A stretch of 64,000 nt of DNA from Aphrocallistes beatrix (lineage: Eukaryota > Porifera > Hexactinellida > Sceptrulophora > Aphrocallistidae): contig OY725503.1 in assembly GCA_963281255.1 (NCBI GenBank), positions 1,054,001 to 1,118,000 of the forward strand. The letters are read 5' to 3'. Both the position numbers and the translations under genes were made by a program. Below, piece after piece: positions 21,039 to 33,155 of this stretch; position 1 is the stretch's first letter; every line of letters begins with the position of its first letter. The notes beneath the pieces are model-generated. The model made no database searches. It saw nothing but the letters and a program-made list of their open reading frames with translations, and was not told the origin of the DNA.

Positions 21039-23831
21039 TAAAAAATTGCATTTTGATATCAACCACTTTCTCATATATCCCCTGACAGGGCCGGCGGAAG
21101 CTCGTGAGAGGTGGGACGGCCTTGAATTGTGATGACAATCATGATTATCGCAGAGTCAAAAAATTTATATTACGGTCAATTTGAAGTGTTCGCAATCCCT
21201 CCCAAGCTCCCATATATATTACGATTATGGAGTACACTAGCTGCTCAACTACGGGATCAAATGAGTCGCCACACCAGATTTTGCACCAGACATGGTAGTA
21301 GCGCCGTCGTAACACTGGCCGCGGACATTCTGTCGAACCACTTCCGTTGAAACTAACGTTTCATTACTAAGGTATTTCCAAACTCACGTTTGGGAAAGCG
21401 AAAAGAGGAAGGTTGGTGCGGCTTGTCACCGATCGCCGGTGTTTGTAGTCGGCTATTGCCATCAAATGAAGCCATCGCGCTAACTCAAATATATCCCGAG
21501 GATTACTTGGGGTCAAAGGTATAAATAGAAATGACCCAGCTTTCATTTTCATTTTCAGTTTACTTTCAATTAACTTGCTTGCGCTGTGCGCTTGTGTAAA
21601 TCATAATACTGCCTTTTTTTGTAATGAACTTATTAGTGATTTTAACACAAAACTGATGTGCTAATTCATTCAATAATAATAATAAGTTCGTAATTGGTAG
21701 TAGCTTTAGAATATAATTTGGAAGGGGATGCGTTGACGAATTTATTCTTCTTTTGCTCACATTTTATATCAACATCCCTTTGCAAAGGCTAGTTTATCTG
21801 AACTAAATTTTCCTAACGTCCATATTCACAAAGGACTTAGCTCAGTCTTAAGTCCTTAGTGAATGAGGGCCCTGATCTTGTAGAATGACAACATGACTAT
21901 CAGTATTTCGTTTCACAATAATAATGTGAGCGTTTTATTTTTTTCAGCATATGATATAAACTTCAGAGAATAAGCTGTATCGACACCGGACTGATTTTGT
22001 GGGACTAAGCAGAGTGGTTGACAGGGACGGAGGACTATGAACTGAATTCTCGCCTTGAAACAGTGACTTGTTTGCAACTTCGTCCACATTGATATTACTA
22101 TTATGATGAAGTAAAAAACATTTGGAGGATATTCAGTGATAATTTGATTTGTTCAGTGACAAACTTAAAATCTACGAGCGGATAAGGTAGAATGTTTTCT
22201 CTTTTAAACTATTTAGTGCTGCCAATATAATATAAATATTTGTAATTGAAAGTTAGTTATTTCTAGTATTGCAACGCATACTAAAATTGGTCAGTAAATT
22301 AATATTTAAATATTTCAAAGTAGAACTATCGTTATAAATGCAAAGCAAAGCAAACTCAACTAACAATGAAAAGGTGAAATCGAACTAAAAACCCCGATTA
22401 ATATATAAATTCCTAATTCTCTTCAATTAATAGTAAATATTTCGTACCTGTTGATTGTAATAGCTCTGATTTTTCGTGATTAGACTCTGAGGCCAACGAG
22501 AGTATTATATTCTTAAAGCCTTCGTAAGTATCTAACTTCATTGAATTAAATAAGTCAACTGAATTTGATTACTCAAGTTCCAAGATAAACTACTTAGTAG
22601 AACGGCTTACTGCTCCTGGAATCTCTGCTCGGTTGACTTTAGTACTAAATCTCTATAGAATGATCCAAGTTTACAAATAAACTACCTTCCTATTCCTATT
22701 CTCTAGTGTTCAGTGAAAGGAATATGGAAGAGTTTCACACCTTCCATATGCACTCTACCAGAATCGCAATTGAAACAGGTCTAATTAACTTGTGTGACAG
22801 CTTCACTCAAAATAGAACGAGGAAATATGAATGGCATTATGATCCTCGATTTTAGAGACTTTTTGACCAGGTTAACCATGAAATTTTAAATGAGAAGCAT
22901 ACAAGTTACAACCAAATCATTTCTACTTGTATTTGTCCAGTCTCTTCTGTAGGCTAGAATAAAATTAATATTATACTCTAATTACAAGTAGGAAGTGGTG
23001 TAGCCTACTATGTAGTCTTTTCTGAGTATGTTATCACAAAGCATTCTACATTGCACAAGATGATTTCAATTCAATTGATAAGAATAATAATTTTGCAGAC
23101 GGTATGATTGCGAAGCTAATTAGAAAAAAGGTTACAAAGCTATTTAGTGTGTGAGATACGTATATATTAGATAACGAAGTGAAATACTTTTGATTTGGTA
23201 GATTATTACAAGCGAATTTATTTAATAAATCTACACCAGCTGCTGATGTTGCTAATTTTTGCCGTAAGCGTGTTATGATTCAAATGCTTTGTTCAAGCAA
23301 GTAATAGGAAATTGATAAAGACACTACAGGTGCAACAGTGCACTAGTGTAGACTATTTAAAGTGTTTAAATGTACTAAAAATTAAGAATTACCAAAATAT
23401 TTCTCTCAACTTTTGGTCCACTTGGATCTCAAGAGAATATCCAGAGTCGTAGCCATCAGTCCGGTTGGTTCGGTTTCAGCCTGACCACTTTTTAGTCCCA
23501 ACTAGAGGCGTAGGCATCCCAATTTTTGGGGTTCTGCAATTCTTCCGTGAGAGTGCCTGCGGAACCCAATGAATCTGTGGCAGTATAGGAGGACATGGCC
23601 AGGTTGTGGCCTAGGCTGCATGTGCCACACCCTGGCTACGCCTCTGATCCCAACCGGACCACTTCACACTTGGTGCCTACTGCCTTCAAATTATAATGAA
23701 TGTTCTATTAACCTTATTCTACGTAAATAAGAATAAACCTTCATTGAGGAGGTTAATTGAGAAGTAACGGTACATGTATTCGGAAAAAAAATAACAATGA
23801 AATATTATTTTTTAGCATAAAGTAATTGATA
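21039..23831. other. 2.8-kb region without a recognised gene
   Basis: I see only repeat debris: a degraded Helitron 3' terminus at about 21571-21596, an inverted AAGGACTTAG/CTAAGTCCTT word at 21830-21860, and a hAT-type repeat at about 23447-23660 (GCGTAGGC...GGCTACGCC with TCCGG/CCGGA words). The rest is AT-rich and uninformative. Confidence 0.4.
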
Positions 23832-26800
23832 ATGGCGAATATGGACGAAGCTGAGGCCTCTTCTAAGAGGTCTCAATTTGCAAACATTCCAACTGTTTCG
23901 ATGATTCGTAGAGAAGTAGCACGTCCAGGAGTTGAAAAGGATTGGAAAGAGATACAGAGCAACACATTCAGGAACTGGTCCAACTACATGATAGCAGAAC
24001 CGGGGAAAAATGAAGTGAAGGTGAAAGATTTATTGATGGATTTCTCAACTGGTGTGAATCTGATAGAGCTTATCAACCACTTGGCAAAACCAAGAGGCAT
24101 CAAAAGCTATGTCATAAATCCGAAATCCGAGTTTCAGAAATTAGAAAACTTAAACAAAGCTTTGAACTTCATTCAAAAAGATGAGGGAATCAAACTAGTC
24201 GGAATTGGTGAGTTGTGAGAATTATACGAATATTTTAAAACGATATAAACTGTATTTCTAAAATTGCAAAGCAAACCACGTGTACGTGTAGGTAAGTATA
24301 ATCACAGTTTTACAGAGCCCAACAAAATATAATACCTTGCATTTTCAAAATGAAATATCTAGCTATGTACATGCATAATTAATGACCTCAAATTTAAAAT
24401 ACAGTTCTTTTCGGGTTCGGCGCTAGCCTATATGTAACTTGTGATGTTTATAATGCGTCCGTAGGAGCTGAAGATATGAAGGATGGTAATGAGAAACCAA
24501 TAATGGGTCTCATTTGGACTCTAATTAAACACTATAAAATCAAGAGAGGAGGCAAAGAAGGAGACAAAGGCGGATCAGCTACAGATTCTCTTAAGAAATG
24601 GGTTAATTACTTCATCTATCCAGAGTGAGTTAAAAATTAGCTAATAACTAGGGGGGCCTGGGAATATACTATAGTATTGCTCTATTCTAAAAAATACTGA
24701 GTCGAGATCGCGTATTTGTCAGCATTTTTTAAATAATTCAACAATTATTGTTAAAAAATATCAATAGAAGAAAACCTAAAATGATTCCAAATAGGAAAAA
24801 TGGGAATGCAATACTTCAGGATTTCCTACCACGTGGTGTGATTTATGCATGAGAGACATGTCCTTTATAATTAATCTAAACTAATTTGATTCTTACTACC
24901 TTGATACATCAATACATATTTTACGATAGAAATGATCTCAAAGGTTGAAAATATTCTTCATATAGATTTCAAATTCCAGGCTTTGAAATATGAATATTAC
25001 TCAAAGTGTATCAACATATTTAATTTATTCTCCCCATCCCTCAACACGCTTACTAGACCTGCACTATCGGTATATCGACCGACTTTTTTTATTTTTTATG
25101 CTATCAATGGTTTTTATCATGGGTGATAGATTCTGAATATCAAATTTAGAAAGAATATTGAGAACATTTTACTCGAAATGTTAATTTTTTACTCGTAAGA
25201 TCATTTGATCGAGGGGATTTTAAGGGCGACTGAGATAGAAACAAAGTGTTCGCAGGTCGCGCAGCGCATGTGAGCATATTATTAATAATATTATTAATAA
25301 AATCAAAATTGCATAAGACCATTACTACGTAGTAATGACTGGTTTTATGTAATTATATTTCTGAAATAAACAACGTAGATCTAGAGTTGATGCTGCAGAC
25401 TTTAGTTCTACCTATATTCCAATAGAAAAGTGAACAACTTCGAAAAGGATTGGAACGACGGCATAGCAATCTGCTCTTTAGTGGAAGGCATCTGCCCTGA
25501 TACGATCGACACTAGCGTCCTGAATAGAGAGGAAGACATTGAGAACTGTGAGCTTGGGATATCAAAAGCTTCCGAGGTGTTGAATGTACCAACGCTTATA
25601 TCAGGAGAGGATATGAGCAACCCCAGTGTGGATCAACTGTCAATGATGACCTACCTTTCAGGGTTTATTAGTGCTTTTGAGAAGATTTTGTTAGATTGGG
25701 TGAATCGGAAAATTCCTGAAAAGGATACGCGAAACCTTTCAACAGATTGGAACAGTGGCGATCGTCTAACTGCGTTGTTAAATGCATTCATTCCGGAATA
25801 TTGGGACAAATTTGATGCAAATGACCAAGAAAATTTGGAAAGGCTACTCAATAAGATTGAAGGACAATTTCCCACTAAATATGATTTACATGCTAAACAG
25901 ATGATGGATCCACAAGTAGATAACCTCATCATCGGATGTTACCTATTCAGGTTGAAAGGAAAGTTGGATCAGTTAGAAAAGCAGCAGATGCGAGATAAGG
26001 AGAGATTAGAAAGAGAAAGGCTGGCAAGAGCAAGGGTGAAAAGAGAACAGCTGGCATTAGAAAAGGAGAAAGAAAGACTGGAAAATGAAAGACTTAAACA
26101 GGAGAGAGAAAACGAGGCGTTGGAAAGGGAACGGTTGGAACAAGAGAAAGAAAAAGAGAGGTTGTCACTAGAGAGAGAGAAGCAAAGGATAGAGGGGGAA
26201 AGGCTTGTTAGAGAATCGGTAGAGCGCGCGTACAAGGAAGAGGAGAGAATGCGCTACGAGATAATGAAATTGGACTTATTGAATTGGGTTAATGAAATGC
26301 TATGGCCAAAAATGAAAATCGCTAATTTCGAAAGAGATTGGCTGAGTGCTGATGCTATCACAGTTCTGTTGAATAGCATGCGCCCTAACGTACTACCGGA
26401 ATCAGAGGTGGAGGGGAATCACGCGGAGAAGTGGAATATTGCTCTGAAATCTGCTGAGAATAACTTTGGGTTGAAAGCTGATTTCAATGGTAAGTAGTAA
26501 ATATTACAGAAATGTTACTTTTAAGATACTAGCAACCCTAGTGTGCCAGTTAGGAAATACTCTCAAGCACCTGTATTAATGGCTACTCTTACATGAAAAC
26601 CTAGATTGCTACCTCAAACTAGTTGCTATATAGAAAAATCTTACAAACGAATATACTCATTTGTCTGATTGCCTTTTTACTAAGTCCTTACAAACTTAAC
26701 GAATATTGGATAAACTGAATAGTATTAGTTAACTACTTCACGCATTTGTTTAATATTAATCTAGGAATCGAAGCTTCACAAGGGTTGGAAGAGAGAAAAT

Positions 26801-28028
26801 GTATCGAGTTCATCAGCAGCTTCGTAAAGCCATTTAACAACGAAATGAGGCAGTGGGTCAACACCAAACTGTCCACCAGACAGCAGGTCAACAATTTCGG
26901 AGAAGATTGGAAGGATGGGGAACGACTGGCGGCTCTATTAGAGGCTATAGCCCCAGGATTTGTACATGCAGGGTTCGATTCTAATAACAAACAACAAGGT
27001 AAGTCATAAAGCATTATTTTAACGAACTTATAAATTCATTATGAGTGATTGACTTTACAAAAAATTCCATAGGTCAAGAATTGGTGGCTAGAGTGCACAG
27101 AGAATTTCTCAAAGTTTGTCCCTTCTTGTATGAAGACATTTTAAGTGGAAACTTCAAGCCAGATATCATGGCTGTGTACATCAACAGATTTCGTACCATC
27201 ACTCTACCGTATAGCACAGAAGAGTTAGTGCTGTGGTTCAATTGTATGGTCTGTCCATTTCAAGTGAACAACCTCACTACCAGCATGTTACACGGAGTAG
27301 CACTAGAATACCTTCTCAATGCAATGACAAACAATGAAGATAAAATAGAGGATAAGGACAATACATATGTGTTGTGCAATGAAGTAGTACGAACTGCTGG
27401 GAAACTTGGTATAGTCGCAGAAAATTTTAAGAGTCAAGAACTAGCAGAGGATAAGGTGGACGAGTTCAGGATGCGTCAGTATTTGAGCAAATTCAGAGAT
27501 GTGTTTATGCATAATAATGAAAACATTGTTCAAGAGGCAGGGAGAGGGCTAGAAGCAGCACTAGAAAAGAGAGATATAGAACTGAGCGGAGATGTGGTCT
27601 CACTTGATGAGAAGAATCGTGGATTATTAGATGCAACTAAAGAGAAATTCGTATTCACCTTTCCAGCGGATAACGCAACAATCCAGAGCCTAGATAAAGA
27701 TATCCATATCACTTCTACCTTCCTATTCAAACTCAGTTCTGCAGAAAAAAGAGTACCCATCACACCTGCTGTTAGTCAAGAGGATATCGCAGATTCGCCA
27801 TACCCCGCCACTATGGATCCAGAAGCTCTTCCGCTCACACCTACTGAGGTTACTGTTGCGCCTATACTCAAACAGTCAAATATTGGCAGCACAAGGCAAA
27901 AGGCGTTCAAAAAGAGGCCCAAAGTAGTAAGATATTTAGCGACTGTAGGCTTAACTTTTGGGGCTATCACCATAGCACTGATGCTGGTGGCAGCGTTTAT
28001 TGGGCTAATAGTTGTAGCTAGTCTATGA
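23832..28028 (+). CDS. Filamin-like multi-CH protein: six CH domains, coiled coil, C-terminal membrane anchor
   Basis: Five exons with GT-AG junctions and matching phases: 23832-24207, 24465-24624, 25426-26489, 26765-26998, 27073-28028 (929 aa). Residues about 39-152 are a CH1 like the filamin actin-binding domain (NTFRNWSN, LVGIGAEDM, GLIWTLIKHY). Residues 166-263 are a filamin-type CH2 (NFEKDWNDG, NPSVDQLSMMTYLSGF). Further CH2-like domains lie at about 264-358, 460-555, 558-655 and 659-756. A highly charged KERLERER coiled coil spans about 359-458. The last 25 residues or so are one hydrophobic helix after a basic stretch, a tail anchor. There are no filamin Ig repeats. It probably links actin to a membrane facing the cytosol (inference). 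AATAAA is at 28200-28205. The start is the first ATG; an upstream TTG is in frame but not credible. Confidence 0.8.
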
Positions 28029-28199
28029 GATAATGAGGTTGCTGTATCTCAGGCTATCTCCAAAGTGTAGAGCTGACTTTTCCCTAAACTATGGCCCAAA
28101 TATGATGTTCTATATTTCTTAGTGTTTTTACATCTTCATTTTTTATATTAAAATTATTTACAAGTGTTGGCAACTTTATAAAATATTGGTTTATTTTGT

Positions 28200-28205
28200 A
28201 ATAAA
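28200..28205 (+). promoter_or_regulatory. Polyadenylation signal AATAAA of the multi-CH gene
   Basis: About 170 bases after the stop codon. Confidence 0.55.
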
Positions 28206-28283
28206 GTTCTTTCTCTCATAGTACAATGTACTTCCCTGAAGATGTCTTCCTAATTAATAATGAAGTATACGTAGTCGCGATGA

Positions 28284-28565
28284 TTGTCCTTGGTACATGT
28301 ATTCTCTTTAGTCGGAGAGATAAAACGTTCCTTCATTTCGCGAGAAGGAAAGCAAGTTTCACAAGTCTATTTTTTCTGCCTGGACAATAAAAATTATGTG
28401 ATTATAAGCGATGGAGGTGTAAATAACGTCAAATTGTTTACTCCCGAAGGCTCGCACCTGAATAGAAAGGTTTAAGCGAGGTGAAGTTTATAGTCCAAAA
28501 GGAATAGCTCTAACAAAACAACTTGATCTTGTACTAGTAGTTTCCTTATCTGACACTTTCCGGCT
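28284..28565 (+). pseudogene. NHL-repeat protein fragment
   Basis: A short frame encodes NYVIISDGGVNNVKLFTPEG, which is the shape of one NHL blade. After a stop and a frame change, YSPKGIAL continues the next blade. Nothing else of the gene is present. It is a decayed relative of the propeller type at 3794-5077. Confidence 0.5.
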
Positions 28566-28616
28566 TTGAAATCGGTGTATAATATCCTTACTATTAAAAC
28601 TCAATTAATGTGTGTA

Positions 28617-28797
28617 TACAGTAGAACTCGGTTAGTACGTACTCGGATAATACGTTCTTCGGTTTAGTACGTACCCATTTCTCAGAACCAAAATCCATTT
28701 ATAATATAGATTTCTATGTAGTACAAACTCAGTTAGTAGTACGTACTAATAATTCCTTCCCGAAGGGGTACGTCTTATCCGAGTTCAATTGGATATA
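28617..28797. mobile_element. Pogo-like MITE (GTACGTACT type)
   Basis: TA-CAGTAGAACTCGGTTAG on the left with inverted TACGTACT words. The right end is degenerate (CCGAGTTCAATTGGATA). Confidence 0.5.
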
Positions 28798-28988
28798 CAG
28801 TCGACTCCGCTTAATAGGGTCACTGTTTAAATGGGGCAGCCGCTTAATCGGGCCACTTTTGGCAGGACCGGAATAGCTCTCACACATAGAGGCTAATACA
28901 AAAATATTTTCGATTAATAGAGTTCTCCGCTTAATCGGGTCAAAATATCCTCTGACCGATGTGACCCTATTAAGCGGAGTCGACTGTA
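28796..28988. mobile_element. Pogo-like MITE (CTTAATCGGG type), copy 1
   Basis: The ends TACAGTCGACTCCGCTTAAT and its complement fold onto each other, with inner CGGGTCA/TGACCC inverted words. Confidence 0.8.
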
Positions 28989-29097
28989 TATACTAAATCG
29001 GATCTTTTCATGAAGTGAAAAGTATTAAAACTCTAAGAGCTAAGAGTCTGATTTAATATATACACGTATATACAGTCGACTCCGCTTGATATATATA

Positions 29098-29273
29098 TAC
29101 AGTCGACTCCGCTTAATTGGGTCACTGTTTAATCGGGTCACTTTTGGTAGGACCAGAATAGCTCTCACACATAGAAGCTAATACAAAAATATTTTCGGTT
29201 AATAGGGTTCTCCGCTTAATCGGGCCAAAATACCCTCTGACCGATGTGACCCTATTAAGCGGAGTCGACTGTA
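29098..29273. mobile_element. Pogo-like MITE (CTTAATCGGG type), copy 2
   Basis: Same ends and interior as 28796-28988 with a short internal deletion. A solo left end of the same family lies just before it at 29069-29090. Confidence 0.8.
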
Positions 29274-29279
29274 TATATA

Positions 29280-29466
29280 TACAGTCGACTCCGCTTAATA
29301 GGGCCACTGTTTAATCGGGTCAACCGCTTAATTGGGCCACTTTTGGCAGGACCGGAATAGCTCTCACACATAGAAGCTAATACAAAATATTTTCGGTTAA
29401 TAGGGTTCTCCGCTTAATCGGGGCAAAATGTTCTCTGACCGATGTGGCCCTATTAAGCGGAGTCGA

Positions 29467-29471
<5 letters not shown>
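29280..29471. mobile_element. Pogo-like MITE (CTTAATCGGG type), copy 3
   Basis: Full copy between TA dinucleotides in the TA microsatellite of the Helitron. Nearly identical to 58162-58353. Confidence 0.8.
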
Positions 29472-29501
<30 letters not shown>

Positions 29502-29843
29502 ATTTTTATAATGAGAAATTTCAGTTTTTGGAATATAACTCAGCCATTTTAGATGATAAAATGCTGAAATTTTAGTAATAGAATGTGTATATTAATATTC
29601 TCCACATGTGATACAACTTTCATCAAAAATGATGACTCATCAATCTGTGATTACGTCACATTACACAAAAAATTGATTAACTTGATTTTTCGAGTGATAT
29701 CCATTATAACAGTAAAACAGAAGCTATTTAGAGATGTTATTTACCTTATAATTAATCATTGTGGGCCCAGGCGCCCAAAGGGCGCTTCTCGCAGACACAA
29801 AGTGTCCGCCAGCCGCGGAGCGCAAGCAAGCGAAGCGCGAATG

Positions 29844-30496
29844 TAAAATATAAATGTGAACTACTTAAATCTTCCCAGTATATTCGTAGACTGGAAGGAT
29901 TCAAGTATCTAGAGTTCATATACTATAGCATTTCCTAATTTCTCTGGAAAATAATTTGTTTGTATTTTCATACTCTACACACAGTACTATTATTATGGAT
30001 GATATACACATAAAATAGACACATTCCCGAAGTAAGTTAGAGGCTAACAACAGTTCGTCTATGAATTGGAGCAAGTAGATTAAATAGATTATTTAAAGGG
30101 GGTATACAAAGGCGAATATTTTGTTTTTATTTACGAAGCAGCAGTACTAAGGTAAAATTTTGTAAACGAAATTTTACACTTTCGACGTTTATGAATAATG
30201 TTAATGTGAAAAAAATTCAGATGATTAAAAAAATTCCCCTTCCGTTAACACTCCGTATAAAGTTCTGAATGTAAATCTATCATTGAATAAATTGATAATC
30301 CTATCACAACCAATTCTAAAATATAGGTATAAATGCTTATACAGCTCTCAAGTAAATAGTAAATCAATTTCATTTGCCGATTCAGAAGCAAGTGTAACAA
30401 TTAATAACGGATTCCTAGTTTGGTTAATTATTCGTGAGAGGATTCAGTACAGATGTAATATAATATTCTATTTCAGCTCAGTTTGTTTTGAAACAT
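29844..30496. other. Intergenic, nothing recognised
   Basis: Contains a small GTAAAATT/AATTTTAC hairpin near 30151-30180 and no credible gene. Confidence 0.4.
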
Positions 30497-31525
30497 TTAT
30501 GATTCTTTGCTTATCTCATTATCAGTACTAACACTGGCACTTTCTGACTCATTCGTGTGCTTAATAACATCCTGTAGCTGTTCACTCGCTACCCCAGAGT
30601 TAGGCTGATAAGTTCTGTCCTCCGAACTTGCTTCTTTAATGTCAGAACAAATAGGTTTGTCTTCAACATTTCTTTCTGCTGTATTTTTTTTGTCTAGATC
30701 AGCTGGAACTGCTGAGGGTATTTTGTTGGTTAGGTTGGTATTTTGTATTTCATTCAATCTCTCCAAGTTTAATTGTTTAATCTGTGGATTCAGGTACATT
30801 GCGGGATTGCTAGGAGTTGTCATTCCTCGGATTATAAGCAAGGTTTCCTGTACCATAGCTCGAGCTAGATCATCTGTTGGAAGCGGATGTGTGAAGATTC
30901 CAAGGAGTTTCTCAGTAAAACTAATAGACACTTCTTTCCGACCTAAAGTGCCAGGTTTCCAGATCGATAAAAATGGGAAATCTATATTACGTAATGCAGC
31001 TTCAGTGCGTCCTTTGACTTTCAAATAAAAAATAAAGGATTTTTCGTTTGAATACGCGCCTGAAATAATACCAGTATGTTTCACTCCTTTCTCTTTGGCT
31101 ATTCGAGCGAATCTTAAAGGAGTTTCCATTTCAATTTGAATGAATCGTTCTTTGGAACCTGCAGCACCTGTAGAAGAGCCCATACAACTAAAAAATGAAT
31201 GCGCGCACTCGAAAATCTCTCTCAGCCTCTCATCACTAACACCTTGTAAATCTACAACATGTTCTACCAACCTTCCATCTTTGGCGGCATTCAACACCTG
31301 AAATGAGTCATTGTACTCTCGCGGCATTTCATACCTCCTTCGCGTTACTGTAGTCACACATGCAATCTCAGGTGCCAGCAACAACTCAGCTACAAGATAC
31401 CGGCCAGTCGCCCCGGTGGCTCCAATCACCACGACATTGACACCATTAGAGAGGCGTGGTTTCGCTTTTAAGCCACTAGGTTCTATGTCACCTGTCGTTT
31501 CATGTCCTGGTGCATACTCTGCCAT
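30497..31525 (-). CDS. TIP30/HTATIP2-like NAD(P)-binding oxidoreductase
   Basis: Single-exon gene of 342 aa. Residues 31-45 carry the Rossmann glycine motif (VVVIGATGATGRYLV). The block FSCMGSSTGAAGSKERF (112-128) and the YxxxK pair at Y167/K171 (FYLKVKGRTE) are the family signature of TIP30/HTATIP2 and fungal Fmp52, atypical short-chain dehydrogenases. TIP30 has been linked to importin-dependent transport, endosomal trafficking and tumour suppression in vertebrates. The catalytic region ends near residue 245. The following roughly 95 residues are a Ser/Glu/Asn-rich tail not present in human TIP30, probably disordered. The start at 31525 is the first ATG before the Rossmann fold. Confidence 0.85.
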   Translation of the reverse strand: MAEYAPGHETTGDIEPSGLKAKPRLSNGVNVVVIGATGATGRYLVAELLLAPEIACVTTVTRRRYEMPREYNDSFQVLNAAKDGRLVEHVVDLQGVSDERLREIFECAHSFFSCMGSSTGAAGSKERFIQIEMETPLRFARIAKEKGVKHTGIISGAYSNEKSFIFYLKVKGRTEAALRNIDFPFLSIWKPGTLGRKEVSISFTEKLLGIFTHPLPTDDLARAMVQETLLIIRGMTTPSNPAMYLNPQIKQLNLERLNEIQNTNLTNKIPSAVPADLDKKNTAERNVEDKPICSDIKEASSEDRTYQPNSGVASEQLQDVIKHTNESESASVSTDNEISKES

Positions 31526-31788
31526 TTTGGTACGAAGAAGTCTAACAGTTAATATTGGACTTTTCTATATGCTAATTCCAATCTAAAATGCGTTAAATAA
31601 AAAAACCATTAACCTCATTCCTCGCCTAAGAAATCCAGGAATCTACGGCTACAGGAGAGCTCGCATAAGACGTGTTCGTAAGGGATATTTTTAAAAGTAC
31701 GTAACAGAATGATATATTTTCTTTTTAATGCAAAAAATATTCAACACATGACACTTCAAATTATAGCATGTGGATGTTAAAATAAATA

Positions 31789-31962
31789 TACAGTCAGGGT
31801 CGCTTATTGTGAACCACCAGGGGACCAAAAAATATGTTCATAATAGAGATACTTCATATTAAGCGAACTTGATTCAATACTAATCCTATCTAAAAAATGA
31901 AATTGGGACCAGGAGGTTAGTTCATAATAAACGAATGTTCATATTAAGCGACCCTGACTGTA
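31789..31962. mobile_element. Pogo-like MITE (GGGTCGCTT type), copy 1
   Basis: TA-CAGTCAGGGTCGCTTAT on the left and its complement on the right, with inner inverted TTCATAATA/TATTATGAA-type words. A second copy is at 45217-45388. Confidence 0.8.
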
Positions 31963-32573
31963 TGTAGATACAGTGTAGATATTGGATATAGTGATTATAG
32001 GGTTCGTGAGTTCTAGGTCAACCAAATAGCAACGTAGAGATGTACAATTGAATGTATGCTATAATAAGATTCTATGATAGATTGTTATATATCCACATAC
32101 TAGTGGTAGTATAACATTGTTCTCAAAATTCCAAAATCGTATCCTGTCGTTGCCCAGGTTCCCACAGATCCCGAAAGATTAGATCGGAAAATGGGCCAAA
32201 ATGAGACTTTTTTGCGCGAAACGCTCCTGGTAGAATTCAACCCTGTGTGGTGGTTTAGCGACATTATTTTAAGACAACGTTCTGGAATAGTTCACATACG
32301 TATATAGAAATATGTCAATTTTTGTGTATGTGCAAATTGATGTTAGTAGATCAGCCGTTATGTGACGATTGCCCATGCGCAATGGACTTTTTATTGCCTG
32401 CATCGCCATGGCTCTGCCTAACACGTATTATTTAAATGCATTATGGTACCACATATCAACAGAGGTATTAAAAACTAGTGAGGGTGAAGGTATTGCCACC
32501 GATCAGTAGGTGACAATAACTGGTTCGTATGCTTCAATGTATTAAAGCACACACAAACACACCAATAACTTAC
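31963..32573. other. Intergenic; single end of the GGATATAGTG MITE family
   Basis: TACAGTGTAGATATTGGATA at 31969-31988 matches one end of the 81-bp MITE at 33018-33098. The rest has no recognised gene, and I could not find the exon that should follow the sirtuin exon on the minus strand. Confidence 0.4.
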
Positions 32574-32748
32574 TAAATCAGTCTTGGCGAATATCCTCAG
32601 AGAAGCCAGTCCATCTAACGGAGTCTTCTGGAGATTCACAATCACCAATTTCCCTCCCTTCCTCGTTGTCTCCGCCGGCACATCGTTAGCAGGAGACACT
32701 CTGAGAGAGGAGCCCAGCACTAGCATCAGGTCTGCCCTGCCCCGTGCT
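32574..32748 (-). pseudogene. Isolated sirtuin exon (SIRT6-like NAD-binding C-terminal part)
   Basis: The minus strand encodes ADLMLVLGSSLRVSPANDVP, then TTRKGGKLVIVNLQKTPLD and a LRIFAKTDLV end. This is the typical late catalytic-domain block of class IV sirtuins (GTSLxVxPA...LVIVNLQxTPxD). A GTAAGT donor follows at once (about 32573) and an AG acceptor is possible at 32749-32750. Upstream is a hAT-type repeat (TCCGG words), and no other sirtuin exon is visible on either side. It is either a duplicated stray exon or part of a gene whose other exons I failed to see. Confidence 0.6.
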
Positions 32749-33017
32749 CTTAGTCCCTTTAAAATTAGTCAAATGTGGCCGGTTGAAACTGGACCAACCG
32801 GACCGGTGGCTACGGCCCTGTATTTAAAATATTTATCTATGTCCATATATGTACGTAGGTATAATCGTTTGTTTTAAATAAGTTATTCGTCAAGTATCTA
32901 TTTGAAATACGTTTAATTCTTGAAAAATTGCATTCTAATAACGATTTACTTACTTCTAATATAAACATCAGGACGCAGAAAAATCTCATAGTCGGGCTCA
33001 ATAGACTACTTTAATAT

Positions 33018-33098
33018 TACAGTAGATATTGGATATAGTGATAATCTGACCAAAATTCCCTGTCCCCTGAACTATCACTATATCCAATATCTACTGTA
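33018..33098. mobile_element. 81-bp hairpin MITE (GGATATAGTG type)
   Basis: TA-CAGTAGATATTGGATATAG and its complement form almost the whole element, with a short central loop. One of the smallest members of the TA-CAGT group here. Confidence 0.75.
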
Positions 33099-33155
33099 TT
33101 TCTAAGTCAAACATAATTTGTACTTCTAGTAATTACACAGGAGGCTCTAGTAGAC

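Larger units (their letters stand above)
28585..29843 (+). mobile_element. Helitron type R1, copy e, with nested MITEs
   Basis: Starts TCCTTACTATTAAAACTC after A; the GC-rich 3' end is slightly mutated (AAGCGCGAATG). Its TA-rich 5' section holds at least four TA-targeted hairpin MITEs (28617-28797, 28796-28988, 29098-29273, 29280-29471) and a solo MITE end at 29069-29090. Confidence 0.8.

Noticed and set aside
25969-26235. Serine-rich minus-strand frame opposite the multi-CH coiled coil
   Set aside because: Antisense of GAG/AGA-rich coiled-coil codons.
30639-31028. 129-codon plus-strand frame over the TIP30-like gene
   Set aside because: Lies wholly opposite the conserved minus-strand gene and shows no recognisable domain.
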